Below are positions 1 through 7,287 of a stretch of DNA of 36,963 nt, piece by piece (position 1 is the first letter of the stretch; each line of letters opens with the position of its first letter). This DNA is from Acidimicrobiia bacterium. GTDB taxonomy: Bacteria; Actinomycetota; Acidimicrobiia; Acidimicrobiales; CAIXPF01. Where the stretch lies: contig WHTX01000009.1 of assembly GCA_009377505.1 (NCBI GenBank), positions 1 to 36,963 of the forward strand, written 5' to 3'. Made by a program: the position numbers and the translations under genes. A model generated the notes under the pieces. The model ran no database searches, was not told the origin of the DNA, and was given only the letters and a program-made list of their open reading frames with translations.

Positions 1-456
1 CAGGCGGCGCGGGCGCCCTTCACCATCGAGGCCATCGGCCCGGGTTCCGGCTCACATCTGAGTGGAGACGCGCTCATCGGCTTCGGCCTTCGCTGGCAGG
101 GCCACACCCAGATCAGCGACACCCAGCCGCGCTGGGGGTTCTGGCCGACGGGCGCATTCGCCTGGTACACGACCAAGGCAGGCGGGCGGTTCGATCTGTT
201 GTCCGCTGGCGGTTCGGAGGCGGACTACTCGCCGGCATCGCTCGCCTTCGACACCCCCTACGTCTTCAAGGCAAGGGTCGAGAACACGGCGGCGGGGACC
301 CTCTACCGCGTCAAGTGGTGGGCGGAGGGAGCGGCTGAGCCGGCGGGCTGGTCGAACGAGCTGGTGTCCACCAGCGGTCCCGGGGCCGGGTCGGTCGTGC
401 TCATCGTCCACCACATGGAAGCGACGATCGGCACGACGACGGTCAGGCCGCTCTGA
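1..456 (+). CDS. C-terminal part of a secreted LamG/concanavalin-like protein (5' partial)
   Basis: An open frame enters the window at base 1 and ends at TGA 454-456, giving 151 residues with the start upstream. The visible part alternates short hydrophobic strands with Trp, Gly and Thr-rich turns (FGLRWQGHT, AFAWYTTKAG, YVFKARVENT, YRVKWWAEG) and closes with VLIVHHMEATIGTTTVRPL. That final strand, with a His/Met-Ala-Thr turn and a Thr-Val-Arg-Pro-Leu end, resembles the last strand of LamG or concanavalin A-like jelly-roll domains of secreted carbohydrate-binding or degrading proteins. It is followed after 2 nt by a lipoprotein gene and then a flippase gene, so a role at the cell surface or in polysaccharide handling is inferred. 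The exact family and any catalytic residues cannot be judged from the fragment. Confidence 0.6.
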   Translation, partial: QAARAPFTIEAIGPGSGSHLSGDALIGFGLRWQGHTQISDTQPRWGFWPTGAFAWYTTKAGGRFDLLSAGGSEADYSPASLAFDTPYVFKARVENTAAGTLYRVKWWAEGAAEPAGWSNELVSTSGPGAGSVVLIVHHMEATIGTTTVRPL

Positions 457-458
457 GG

Positions 459-1388
459 ATGTCCCGGCGCAGGTGGCGGGGGTTGCCGGCCAGGTGGGGG
501 TGGGCCTTGGCCGCCGCCGTGGCCGCCGTGGCAATCGGTTGCAGCCCCGCGGCTGAGTCCGTGCCCGCCTCTCAGGCTCGAGTTGACCGCGGGGCGCCGC
601 TCCCCGAGACGACGGGCGGCGCCCGTGCGGCGGGCGGTCAGCGCACGCTTGGGGAGGTCCTCGTCGACGAGGGCCTCCGCTACGGCGATGGCGGCTCCAT
701 CGACGTGTACCGCACTTCGGCAGGTGACCATCGCCTGGTGGTGGTGTTCATCGATGACCAGAGCGACCGCTCGCAGTACGCGGACCTAGCCGTCGCCCTG
801 GCGAGGTCCGGCGTTGTCGTCGCCGTGGCGGACTACCGGCCTGAACTGGCTGCGGCGGACAGCGGTTGCGTGGTCGACGCCGCGTTGGCCCACGTCGCCA
901 CGGTGGCGCAGGCCGCGTCGGAGGTGGCGCTCGTCGGCTTCGGCCTCGGCGGGGCCGTGGCGACCGGCCAATCGCTCGGGGGCCCGTGGCGGTGGTGGTC
1001 CCCCTCGCCGGGATGCAGGGCGACGATCCACGAGCTCGAGCCGCAGTCCCTCATCACCATCTCCGGTGAGTTCGACGCGTTCTCGCCCGGCGCGGACCGC
1101 ACCCTTCACGGGCTGAGCCCGTACGACCAGCTCGAGGGCAACCCGTACGTGCGGATACGGCTCGTCGTGGGTTCCGGCGACGAGCCGGTGACCGTCGACA
1201 GCACCCAGCGGTTCCATGCCGCCCTCCAGGGCGCGAAGTACGACAGCCGGGTCGAGGTGGTGTCGGGCCCCTCCGGCACGCCCGTGGGGTTCGGCGCTGG
1301 AGAGGGCGCGATGGGCGACCCGCCGGTCGTGGGCACGCTGGCCGAGATCATCCTCGCCGCGCTCCATGGCGAGCTCAGGTCGAACTGA
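459..1388 (+). CDS. Lipoprotein with a degenerate alpha/beta-hydrolase fold
   Basis: This 309-residue protein starts with ATG two bases after the previous stop. Residues 1-28 form an Arg-rich lipoprotein signal peptide with a lipobox-like AIGC at Cys28, so the mature protein is probably a membrane-anchored exported lipoprotein. Residues about 90-170 follow the alpha/beta-hydrolase core: a strand LVVVFID, then VVVAVADYRP, then VALVGFGLGGAVA in the place of the nucleophile elbow. The elbow reads G-F-G-L-G, so the usual catalytic Ser is Gly162. No clear acid-His pair is seen near the C-terminus either. It is therefore probably a non-catalytic fold member, or uses different chemistry. Its place between a beta-sandwich protein and a flippase suggests a role in surface polymer handling. 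The exact function is unknown. Confidence 0.7.
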   Translation: MSRRRWRGLPARWGWALAAAVAAVAIGCSPAAESVPASQARVDRGAPLPETTGGARAAGGQRTLGEVLVDEGLRYGDGGSIDVYRTSAGDHRLVVVFIDDQSDRSQYADLAVALARSGVVVAVADYRPELAAADSGCVVDAALAHVATVAQAASEVALVGFGLGGAVATGQSLGGPWRWWSPSPGCRATIHELEPQSLITISGEFDAFSPGADRTLHGLSPYDQLEGNPYVRIRLVVGSGDEPVTVDSTQRFHAALQGAKYDSRVEVVSGPSGTPVGFGAGEGAMGDPPVVGTLAEIILAALHGELRSN

Positions 1389-1393
1389 TCCGT

Positions 1394-3040
1394 GTGAACC
1401 CGGCTTCGCCCCCGACAACTGCCAACGGCGCCTCGAGACACGATACGTCGGGCCGAGCGGGGGGCGAGCCCGCAGGAGGCGGCGCGCACCAACCAGGGTC
1501 GGGCGTGCCCGGCGCTCGGCGCCTGTCGGGGACGCGGACCTCCTTCCGAGGCGCGCTCAAGTGGTCGGCCGTCATGAACGTGGGCAGCCAGCTGGCGACG
1601 CTCGTCGTGACGTTCGTCCTGGCCAAGTTCCTCGGGCCTGAGCTGTTCGGCGTCGTTGCCATGGCGACCGTCTACGTCGCGTTCCTGCAGATGCTCCTGC
1701 AGCAGGGCATGACCGCCGCGCTCATCCAACGCCGTGAGCTCGAGCCTCTGCACGTCGACACCGCCTTCTGGCTGATCCTGGCGGCGACGAGCGGGCTGAG
1801 CGTCGTCTCTGTCGTCCTGGCGGGCGCGTGGTCCAACATGAACGACACGCCGGTGCTCGCCGACGTCATCGTCGCGCTCACGCCGATCCTCATCATCCGC
1901 GGCCTCATCATCGTCCCTGATGCACTCCTGAGACGGCAGATGAACTTCAAGCCGCTCGCAGCTCGCATGAACGTGTCCGTCCTCGTGGGTGGCGCCATCG
2001 GCGTGTCCGCCGCCTTCGCCGGTTGGGGCGTGTGGGCCCTCGTCGCGCAGCAACTCAGCGCAGCGATCGTCGAGCTCGTGCTGGTCTGGGTCGCCGTGGC
2101 CTACCGGCCGTCCCTTCGGTTCTCGCGGGAGGCGGCGCGGGCATTGGTCGGCTACTCGGCCCCCTCGCTGACCGCGAGCCTCGGTGTCTTCATCTCGGGC
2201 CGCGCCGACGCCTTCATCGTCGGCGCCTTCTTCGGGCCGACCACCGTCGGCCTGTACCGCTTCGCCGCCCGCCTGGTCGACGTGGCCACGCAGTCGATCG
2301 TTGGCTCGTTCCGTGCGGTGGCGCTGCCCGAGCTCGCCCGTCACCAGGACGACCCCGCTCGGCTCGGTTCGCGGATGGTGGCGATCGTCCGGCTCAACGC
2401 GGCCTTGACGATCCTGCCCCTCGCCGCGCTCGCTGCCGCGGCTCCCGCGATCATCGAGGTGCTGGGGCCGGAGTGGTCACCGGCCGTGACCGCCCTCGCC
2501 ATCCTGACCGTGGCCGGTGCGGCCCGGACGCTCGGCAGCATGAGCGGTCCGCTGCTCCAGGCCATCGGCCGGCCCGGGTCGCTCGCTGCGCTCGCGTGGT
2601 TCGGCGCCGTCGGGGTCACCGTCACGCTCGTCGCGGCCGGCCTCCTCATGCGCTCGATGCCCGAGGGACGACAAGTGAACGCCCTGGCGGTCGCCACGGC
2701 GCTGCTCCACGCGGGCCCCTTCCTCGCCGCCAACACGTGGGTGATCGCTCGGCACACCGGCGTACGGGCCCGGCAACTGCTCTGCGTCCTCGCGCCTTCG
2801 GCGGTCGCCGGGATCCATGCCTTCGCCGCCGGTGCGGTCATCGACCGCGCCACCGCTGACCTGCCGGCGCTCGTCCGTGTCGCCTGTGTGGGCGGGAGCT
2901 CGGTCCTGGTGGGCGGAGCAGCGCTCATCATCCTCGACGCGTCCCTGCGGGACCAGGTGGCACGCCTCCTCGCTGCCAGTCGGAGGGGGCCCGCGGCTTC
3001 GATCCCGCTCCTGCGCATGGCTGGTCGGCCCAAGATCTGA
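1394..3040 (+). CDS. Oligosaccharide flippase, Wzx/PST family membrane protein
   Basis: This 548-residue polytopic membrane protein starts at GTG 1394, five bases after the upstream stop. After a polar N-terminal stretch of about 50 residues it reads FRGALKWSAVMNVGSQLATLVVTFVLA, then FLGPELFGVVAMATVYVAFLQMLLQQGMTAALIQR. This is the typical first-helix pattern of the PST/MATE-like lipopolysaccharide flippases, which turn undecaprenyl-linked oligosaccharides across the cytoplasmic membrane. A dozen or so hydrophobic helices follow, with the conserved central segment GRADAFIVGAFFGPTTVGLYRFA. Nearby genes for a sugar-phosphate transferase and glycosyltransferases support export of a surface polysaccharide repeat unit. 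The first codons have few matches to the family, so the true start could lie further in, nearer position 1550. Substrate unknown. Confidence 0.85.
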   Translation: MNPASPPTTANGASRHDTSGRAGGEPAGGGAHQPGSGVPGARRLSGTRTSFRGALKWSAVMNVGSQLATLVVTFVLAKFLGPELFGVVAMATVYVAFLQMLLQQGMTAALIQRRELEPLHVDTAFWLILAATSGLSVVSVVLAGAWSNMNDTPVLADVIVALTPILIIRGLIIVPDALLRRQMNFKPLAARMNVSVLVGGAIGVSAAFAGWGVWALVAQQLSAAIVELVLVWVAVAYRPSLRFSREAARALVGYSAPSLTASLGVFISGRADAFIVGAFFGPTTVGLYRFAARLVDVATQSIVGSFRAVALPELARHQDDPARLGSRMVAIVRLNAALTILPLAALAAAAPAIIEVLGPEWSPAVTALAILTVAGAARTLGSMSGPLLQAIGRPGSLAALAWFGAVGVTVTLVAAGLLMRSMPEGRQVNALAVATALLHAGPFLAANTWVIARHTGVRARQLLCVLAPSAVAGIHAFAAGAVIDRATADLPALVRVACVGGSSVLVGGAALIILDASLRDQVARLLAASRRGPAASIPLLRMAGRPKI

Positions 3041-3078
3041 GCGGGGCCCCCGCCGGCACGAGGTGCCCGGGTACGCGT

Positions 3079-3110
3079 CGAGGCCGCCGACGAGGACGCC
3101 GGCGGCCTCG
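3079..3110. terminator. Stem-loop between convergent genes
   Basis: An 11-bp perfect inverted repeat (3079-3089 and 3100-3110, CGAGGCCGCCG and its complement) encloses a 10-nt loop. It lies between the flippase gene and the converging beta-helix lipoprotein gene. No T-tract follows, as is common in high-GC actinobacteria, so it may end transcription from either side. Function is inferred. Confidence 0.5.
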
Positions 3111-3124
3111 GGGAGACGTCGATG

Positions 3125-3140
3125 GGCCCTCGTTCGGGCC
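3125..3140. terminator. Second short hairpin in the convergent gap
   Basis: GGCCC at 3125-3129 pairs with GGGCC at 3136-3140 around a 6-nt loop, ten bases beyond the stop codon of the minus-strand beta-helix gene. With the 3079-3110 stem it makes a double hairpin between the convergent genes. The stem is only 5 bp, so a terminator role is tentative. Confidence 0.3.
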
Positions 3141-3150
3141 GATCAGCTCG

Positions 3151-4227
3151 TCACCGGGTGGTGTAGGCGTACGCCGTACCGTCGTCGAAGAGGTTGCCGC
3201 TCATCACCAGCCCTTCGGCCTCGATCTGGTGAGTGCCGAACTTGTACGAATCCCGGATCCAGACATTGTCGATGATCGCCACGTTGTCCGGGACCGGGTT
3301 GTCACCCCTCTGCTTGATGTTGAGCGTGTAGGTGCCCCCGGAGAGGAGGTTCCCCTCGAGGTGGACATCGCGCAATGGCACGAAGTTGGCGTGGAGGAGC
3401 AGCGCCGAGGTCTGTTCCTGGTAGGGCCCCTCGATCCGGTTGCCGGTCATCCTGATGCCTGTGCCGCCGATCGACTGTGCCCCGTCGTTGTGGGCGCCGG
3501 CCGTGTACCGCTGATCGTGGATGTAGGAGTCCTCGACCACCGTCTGGCTGCCGACGCGGAGGCCGTCCTCGCACCCTGAGACATCGATGCGCCGCGCGGT
3601 GTAGCGGTTGGTCACGATGCCGACGGAGCACCGGGCGTCGGTGCCGATGATGTCCACATCTTCGACGACCATGCCGCCCGCCTCTTCGACCTGGCGGATG
3701 CCGTACAACCCGCCCGAGGTCCTGATGCGGGTGTTCCGGATGGTCACGTTGTCGCCGAAGACCGTGACCTGACCGCTGACATCGAGGCCCTCGACCACCG
3801 CGCCGTCCTCACGCACCTCGAGCGATCCCGATGGCTGGAGCGTGACGCCGTCCGGAACGCCCGTCGTCGCCGCAGTCGGCCACGCGGCCAGGTCCACCGG
3901 CCCCGACGGTGACGGTGCTGTGGTCGTGCTGGTCGTCGGGGTCGTGGTGGTCGTGGTAGTCGCACTTGTGGTCGTCGTCGTAGGTGCCGTGGTTGTGGTC
4001 GTCGGTGCTGTGGTCGTCGTCGTGGGCGCTGTGGTCGTCGTGGAGGAGGGCGTTGTGGTGGTGGTGTTCGTCGGGACCGTGGTCGTCGTCGGGACCGTGG
4101 TCGCTGTCGTCGTGGTTGGTGGGCCCGGCACTGTATGCCCACCGCGTGGTGGGCTGAACCAGTCACATGCCGTGGTCATCGTGACCAAGGGGAGGACGAA
4201 CAACACTGCCGCCGTATTGCGTCGCAT
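3151..4227 (-). CDS. Lipoprotein with Thr-rich stalk and right-handed beta-helix domain
   Basis: This 358-residue protein has a lipoprotein signal peptide ending in TTAC, with the modified Cys at residue 21. A stalk of nearly pure Thr with Pro, Ala, Val and Ser follows at about residues 35-108 and includes repeats of APTTTTT. The C-terminal 240 residues show repeated short strands with Asn/Asp turns (VTIRNTRI, MVVEDVDIIG, VVEDSYIHD, IRMTGNRIEG, VHLEGNLLSGG, VAIIDNVWIRD). This matches right-handed parallel beta-helix proteins of the pectate-lyase-like type, which bind, cleave or epimerise polysaccharides. The catalytic residues are not recognised. The stalk would hold the domain away from the membrane and might be O-glycosylated. 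The adjacent glycosyltransferase on the same strand and the flippase suggest it acts on, or is attached to, the exported polysaccharide. Confidence 0.8.
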   Translation of the reverse strand: MRRNTAAVLFVLPLVTMTTACDWFSPPRGGHTVPGPPTTTTATTVPTTTTVPTNTTTTTPSSTTTTAPTTTTTAPTTTTTAPTTTTTSATTTTTTTPTTSTTTAPSPSGPVDLAAWPTAATTGVPDGVTLQPSGSLEVREDGAVVEGLDVSGQVTVFGDNVTIRNTRIRTSGGLYGIRQVEEAGGMVVEDVDIIGTDARCSVGIVTNRYTARRIDVSGCEDGLRVGSQTVVEDSYIHDQRYTAGAHNDGAQSIGGTGIRMTGNRIEGPYQEQTSALLLHANFVPLRDVHLEGNLLSGGTYTLNIKQRGDNPVPDNVAIIDNVWIRDSYKFGTHQIEAEGLVMSGNLFDDGTAYAYTTR

Positions 4228-4282
4228 GGTGATGCCGCTCTTTCTGGTGTGCGCAAGTGATATGCGCCAAACCGCCGCCGCT

Positions 4283-4311
4283 AGATTAGCAACGTTGCAG
4301 ACACGCTACAA
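4283..4311 (-). promoter_or_regulatory. Candidate promoter for the beta-helix lipoprotein gene
   Basis: Read on the minus strand, TTGTAG (4306-4311) and TAATCT (4283-4288) are 17 nt apart in a stretch that is clearly AT-richer than the surroundings. It lies about 55 nt upstream of the start codon at 4227. The match to consensus is weak (about half of the positions), so this is a suggestion only. Confidence 0.25.
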
Positions 4312-4379
4312 CTATGAGTCGAACTGACGACAACAAAGCAGGCCACGGACTCGTCGCCTGGCCCCGATGGTCTCGATGC

Positions 4380-5369
4380 TCAGCGCCAGATGGTAGAGCG
4401 AAGCGTCAACCGTCGCAGTTGCTGCTCGCGGACGTATTGGCGGACCTCGCGGTCCCCGATCGGCTCCGCTGACTCGAGGACCGCTCGGGTGTACCCGTAG
4501 AGGAGGGCCAGGGACGTGATGCCGTACGGTCGCTGCCGGAGCTTGCGCAGCGCTCGCACCGCCACGAAGGCGGGGTGGTAGCCGAGCATGTAGCTCGCCC
4601 GCCCGTTCTTGGCGACGTCCGCCCAGCGCCCCACCGGCCCGCCGGTCTGTCGCAGTTGCAGCAGCTCGACGTCCTCGAACGTCTCGGTCCGCCAGCCGCG
4701 CAAGTTGGCGGCAACTTCATCGAGCGTGTCCCAACCCGGCGCACGAACGACACCGCCGATGTCGCCCCAGCACCGACGGTCGTAGATCTTGGTGGCCCCC
4801 CGGACGTGGAACCGCGGGTGCCGCTCGAGGTAGCGCCGCCCGCGCCGATCGTCCACGACGAGCCCACCACCGATCCCGAGCTGGGGGTCCAACTCGAAGC
4901 GCCGGAGGCAGGATGCGAAGTAGGTGGGCGGCAGCCGCAGGTCCCCGTCCAGCTTCACCAGGTAGCGCCAGTCGCCCACGGTGAGCGCCTCGAGCCCGGC
5001 GTAGAACGCTTCGATGACGCCGGAGCCCGCGACCCGTGCTCCGCGGTCGGAGCGGTGGACCACCTTGATCCAATCGACCGAAGCAGCGGCGCGGTCGAGG
5101 ATCGCACCCGTACCGTCGCTCGAGCCGTCGTCCACGATGACCCACTGCCTCGGCCGCGAGGTTTGGCCCACGACGCTGTCGATCGTCACCTGCACGAGCT
5201 GGGCTTCATCACGAACGGGGGTGATCACCACGTACGGTGCTGAAACGTCGCCACAGTCGATGGACGGGCTACCACTTTGAGTGAATGAACCGCGCCTCGT
5301 GAGCGCACAGTCACCATTTGTCGCGTCTTGCATCCCCACCGACCTCGCCGCCTCGAGCCTCTGACACAT
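4380..5369 (-). CDS. Glycosyltransferase family 2
   Basis: This 329-residue protein with a GT-A fold has its core start at about residue 45 (YVVITPVRDEAQLVQVTIDSV). The nucleotide-sugar-binding acidic pair is in VIVDDGSSDGT (Asp80-Asp81), and the metal-binding DxD motif is KLDGDL (Asp141, Asp143). The later segment GWRTETFEDVELLQL may hold the catalytic acid. No membrane segments are evident, so it is probably cytosolic and adds a sugar to a lipid-linked intermediate. The first 40 residues are poorly conserved in character. A second ATG at 5333 is an equally good start and would remove 12 residues. The gene is divergent from the sugar-phosphate transferase gene and 152 bp upstream of the beta-helix lipoprotein gene. 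The donor and acceptor sugars cannot be told. Confidence 0.85.
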   Translation of the reverse strand: MCQRLEAARSVGMQDATNGDCALTRRGSFTQSGSPSIDCGDVSAPYVVITPVRDEAQLVQVTIDSVVGQTSRPRQWVIVDDGSSDGTGAILDRAAASVDWIKVVHRSDRGARVAGSGVIEAFYAGLEALTVGDWRYLVKLDGDLRLPPTYFASCLRRFELDPQLGIGGGLVVDDRRGRRYLERHPRFHVRGATKIYDRRCWGDIGGVVRAPGWDTLDEVAANLRGWRTETFEDVELLQLRQTGGPVGRWADVAKNGRASYMLGYHPAFVAVRALRKLRQRPYGITSLALLYGYTRAVLESAEPIGDREVRQYVREQQLRRLTLRSTIWR

Positions 5370-5453
5370 TTCGTAACGGTCGCAGTGAAGCTCGTACCTT
5401 GGTGCACGATAGCAGTGGCAGCAGATGCGGTCCTGGTCGGGGGACGCGCGCAG

Positions 5454-5481
5454 GTGTCATGCCAACTGACGCTGATAGCAT
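5454..5481 (+). promoter_or_regulatory. Candidate promoter for the sugar-phosphate transferase gene
   Basis: GTGTCA (5454-5459, four of six bases match TTGACA) and TAGCAT (5476-5481, preceded by TGA as in an extended -10) are 16 nt apart. They lie in the divergent gap before the start at 5555, which would leave an untranslated leader of about 65 nt with a strong ribosome binding site at its end. Confidence 0.3.
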
Positions 5482-5554
5482 CTGTCCCGTTCGGACGGCG
5501 TGGTGCGCCGGCGGAAGCCGAACTCTACGGACACAGCTCTCATGGAGGGCAACT

Positions 5555-6385
5555 ATGGGCGGGCAATCCTTCGGCGGGAGGTGGCGATCCGACGCGCCAC
5601 CTGAACCCTTCTATGGCCCTGGGCGGTCGAACCAGGCGGTAGCACAACTGGAGCTAACCGCCCGCGAGCATGCACCGGGTGGTTGGCCGGGTGCGCAGGG
5701 CAGTATTGACTGGCAACCGCGCCCCTCGGAGCCCGGGCCCCTCAGGATCACCTCGGCGGGGGCGCCGGCCTACAGGGCCAAGCGCGCCATGGACGTCGTC
5801 GTCGCCTCGCTGTTGACGTTGTGCCTGCTTCCCGTCTTCCTCGTCACCTTCCTCGCGGTACGGCTCTCCTCACCTGGGCCGGCGATCTTCCGCCAGGCTC
5901 GAATCGGGACCGGAGGGCGCGCGTTCACGCTGTACAAGTTCCGGTCGATGTACCACGGGAACGATGATTCGCAGCAGCGTGCCTACGTCGCGTCGCTGAT
6001 CCGTGGCGAAGCGCGGTCGGATTCGGAAGGGGTCTTCAAGCTGACCGCCGACAGGCGCGTCACCCCTGTGGGCCGGTTCCTGCGCCGCTACAGCGTCGAC
6101 GAGCTGCCTCAGCTGTGGAACGTGCTCACCGGGCGCATGAGCCTGGTGGGGCCTCGACCGGCCACCCCACATGAGGTGGATCTGTACAGCGAGAGAGCCA
6201 AGCAGCGCTTGCTGGTCAAGCCGGGCCTGACCGGGCTGTGGCAGGTCAGCGGACGGTGTCGCCTGTCGTTCGACACGATGGTCGACCTCGACCTGGAGTA
6301 CGTGCAGACCGCCGGGCTGTCTCGCGACATCGTGATCCTGGCGCGGACGTTGCGCGCTGTCGTGGCCGCCGAGGGCGCAGCGTGA
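5555..6385 (+). CDS. Initiating sugar-phosphate transferase (polyprenyl-phosphate hexose-1-phosphate transferase)
   Basis: This 276-residue protein moves a sugar-1-phosphate from a nucleotide sugar to undecaprenyl phosphate, the first step of exopolysaccharide assembly. Start 5555 is chosen because GGAGGG (5544-5549) lies 5 nt before it. An upstream in-frame ATG at 5318 would run into the divergent gene. Residues 1-70 are Pro/Gly-rich and look disordered. Residues 76-105 (KRAMDVVVASLLTLCLLPVFLVTF) are the membrane hairpin, followed by SSPGPAIFRQARIG and LYKFRSM. The catalytic Asp-Glu pair is in SVDELPQLWNVL (Asp182-Glu183), followed by MSLVGPRP and KPGLTGLWQVSGR. The four-helix N-terminal module of WbaP/WcaJ enzymes is absent, so this is the small monotopic (PglC-like) form. 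A 4-bp GTGA overlap joins it to the acyltransferase gene. Confidence 0.9.
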   Translation: MGGQSFGGRWRSDAPPEPFYGPGRSNQAVAQLELTAREHAPGGWPGAQGSIDWQPRPSEPGPLRITSAGAPAYRAKRAMDVVVASLLTLCLLPVFLVTFLAVRLSSPGPAIFRQARIGTGGRAFTLYKFRSMYHGNDDSQQRAYVASLIRGEARSDSEGVFKLTADRRVTPVGRFLRRYSVDELPQLWNVLTGRMSLVGPRPATPHEVDLYSERAKQRLLVKPGLTGLWQVSGRCRLSFDTMVDLDLEYVQTAGLSRDIVILARTLRAVVAAEGAA

Positions 6386-7059
6386 CCGCCGCCAGGCCGC
6401 TCGGCGAGCTCGAGGCCATGGGCGTCCGCCTGATGGGCCCCGTCGAAGGGCTCGAGTCCGCTCTCCTGCTCGGCCCGTGCGTCCTCGGCCACCCGACGCG
6501 GGATCCGGGCGACGCCACCCCCCTGAGGCTCGGCACCGGCGTCACCATCCGTGCGTTCGCCGTTGTCTACCAGGGCGTGGAGCTCGGGGACGACGTGCAG
6601 GTGGGTCACGGTGCCCTCGTCCGGGAAGGCAACAGGATCGGCGCGGGCTCGTCCATCGGGTCCCAAGCCGAGCTCGCCCCGGGCAACGTCGTGGGTGACC
6701 GCTGTCGCATCCACTCGGGCTGCTTCCTGTCCTCGACCGTCCTCGGCAACGACGTGTTCTGCGGCCCGCACGTCGTCTTCACGGACGACCCCCACCCCCC
6801 GTGCCCGAGCTACCTGAGTTGTGTCGGGGGCGCTCGGGTCGGCGACCGGGTCAGCATCGGCGCCGGCAGCGTGGTCGCACCGGGGGTGTCCATCGGCGAC
6901 GGGTCCCTCGTCGGCGCAGGCTCGGTCGTCACGCGCGATGTCCCGCGTGGCTCCGTGGTTGTCGGCAACCCGGCCCGTTTCACAAAGGAGCGGGCGGAGC
7001 TGAGCTGTCAAGCGGCGATCTACGGTCGTCCGTACGAGTGGCAGCAACTCCAGCGCTGA
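6382..7059 (+). CDS. Hexapeptide-repeat acyltransferase (WbpD-like)
   Basis: This 225-residue left-handed beta-helix protein is built from hexapeptide repeats (VELGDD, VQVGHG, NRIGAGSSIG, VVGDRCRIHSGC, RVGDRVSIGAGSVVAPGVSIGDGSLVGAGSVV) and ends in the classical VTRDVPRGSVVVGNPAR. Such proteins transfer acetyl or another acyl group from acyl-CoA to an amino sugar. His76 in VGHG, or the His in CGPH, could be the catalytic base. The start is GTG 6382, which overlaps the stop of the sugar-phosphate transferase gene (GTGA) and has GAGGG 6 nt upstream. A longer frame from 6238 would overlap that gene by 140 bases and is rejected. With the dehydrogenase and aminotransferase downstream it forms the same enzyme trio as WbpB-WbpE-WbpD. 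The exact sugar is inferred only. Confidence 0.85.
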   Translation: MTAARPLGELEAMGVRLMGPVEGLESALLLGPCVLGHPTRDPGDATPLRLGTGVTIRAFAVVYQGVELGDDVQVGHGALVREGNRIGAGSSIGSQAELAPGNVVGDRCRIHSGCFLSSTVLGNDVFCGPHVVFTDDPHPPCPSYLSCVGGARVGDRVSIGAGSVVAPGVSIGDGSLVGAGSVVTRDVPRGSVVVGNPARFTKERAELSCQAAIYGRPYEWQQLQR

Positions 7060-7180
7060 TCAGGTCATTGCGAAGGCGGCGACTCCATGGCAACCGGGAT
7101 ACCACTCTGCGTGTCGTTTTGCCACGTACGGAGCATCGGTAACTGGGTGCCGGTGGAAGTGTTTCGATATGACGACAGAC

Positions 7181-7210
7181 TTGGCGGGCAGACGGTGTTA
7201 CGAGTACGGT
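7181..7210 (+). promoter_or_regulatory. Candidate promoter for the dehydrogenase gene
   Basis: The 228-bp gap 7060-7287 is AT-richer than its neighbours. It contains TTGGCG (7181-7186, four of six to TTGACA) and TACGGT (7205-7210) with an 18-nt spacer, about 80 nt before the ATG at 7288. No other structure was seen in the gap. The promoter call is weak. Confidence 0.25.
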
Positions 7211-7287
7211 CCGGTGCAAAGTTTGGACCGAAATGAGGTCAGCGCGGCGGGCGTTGGCATCTGGTGGAAGCGGGCGGAGGTTTCCAA

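Noticed and set aside
3842-4327. Plus-strand frame rich in poly-Val that could look like a membrane protein
   Set aside because: It is the reverse complement of the Thr-codon repeat in the beta-helix lipoprotein (ACG/ACC read backwards gives Val-type codons).
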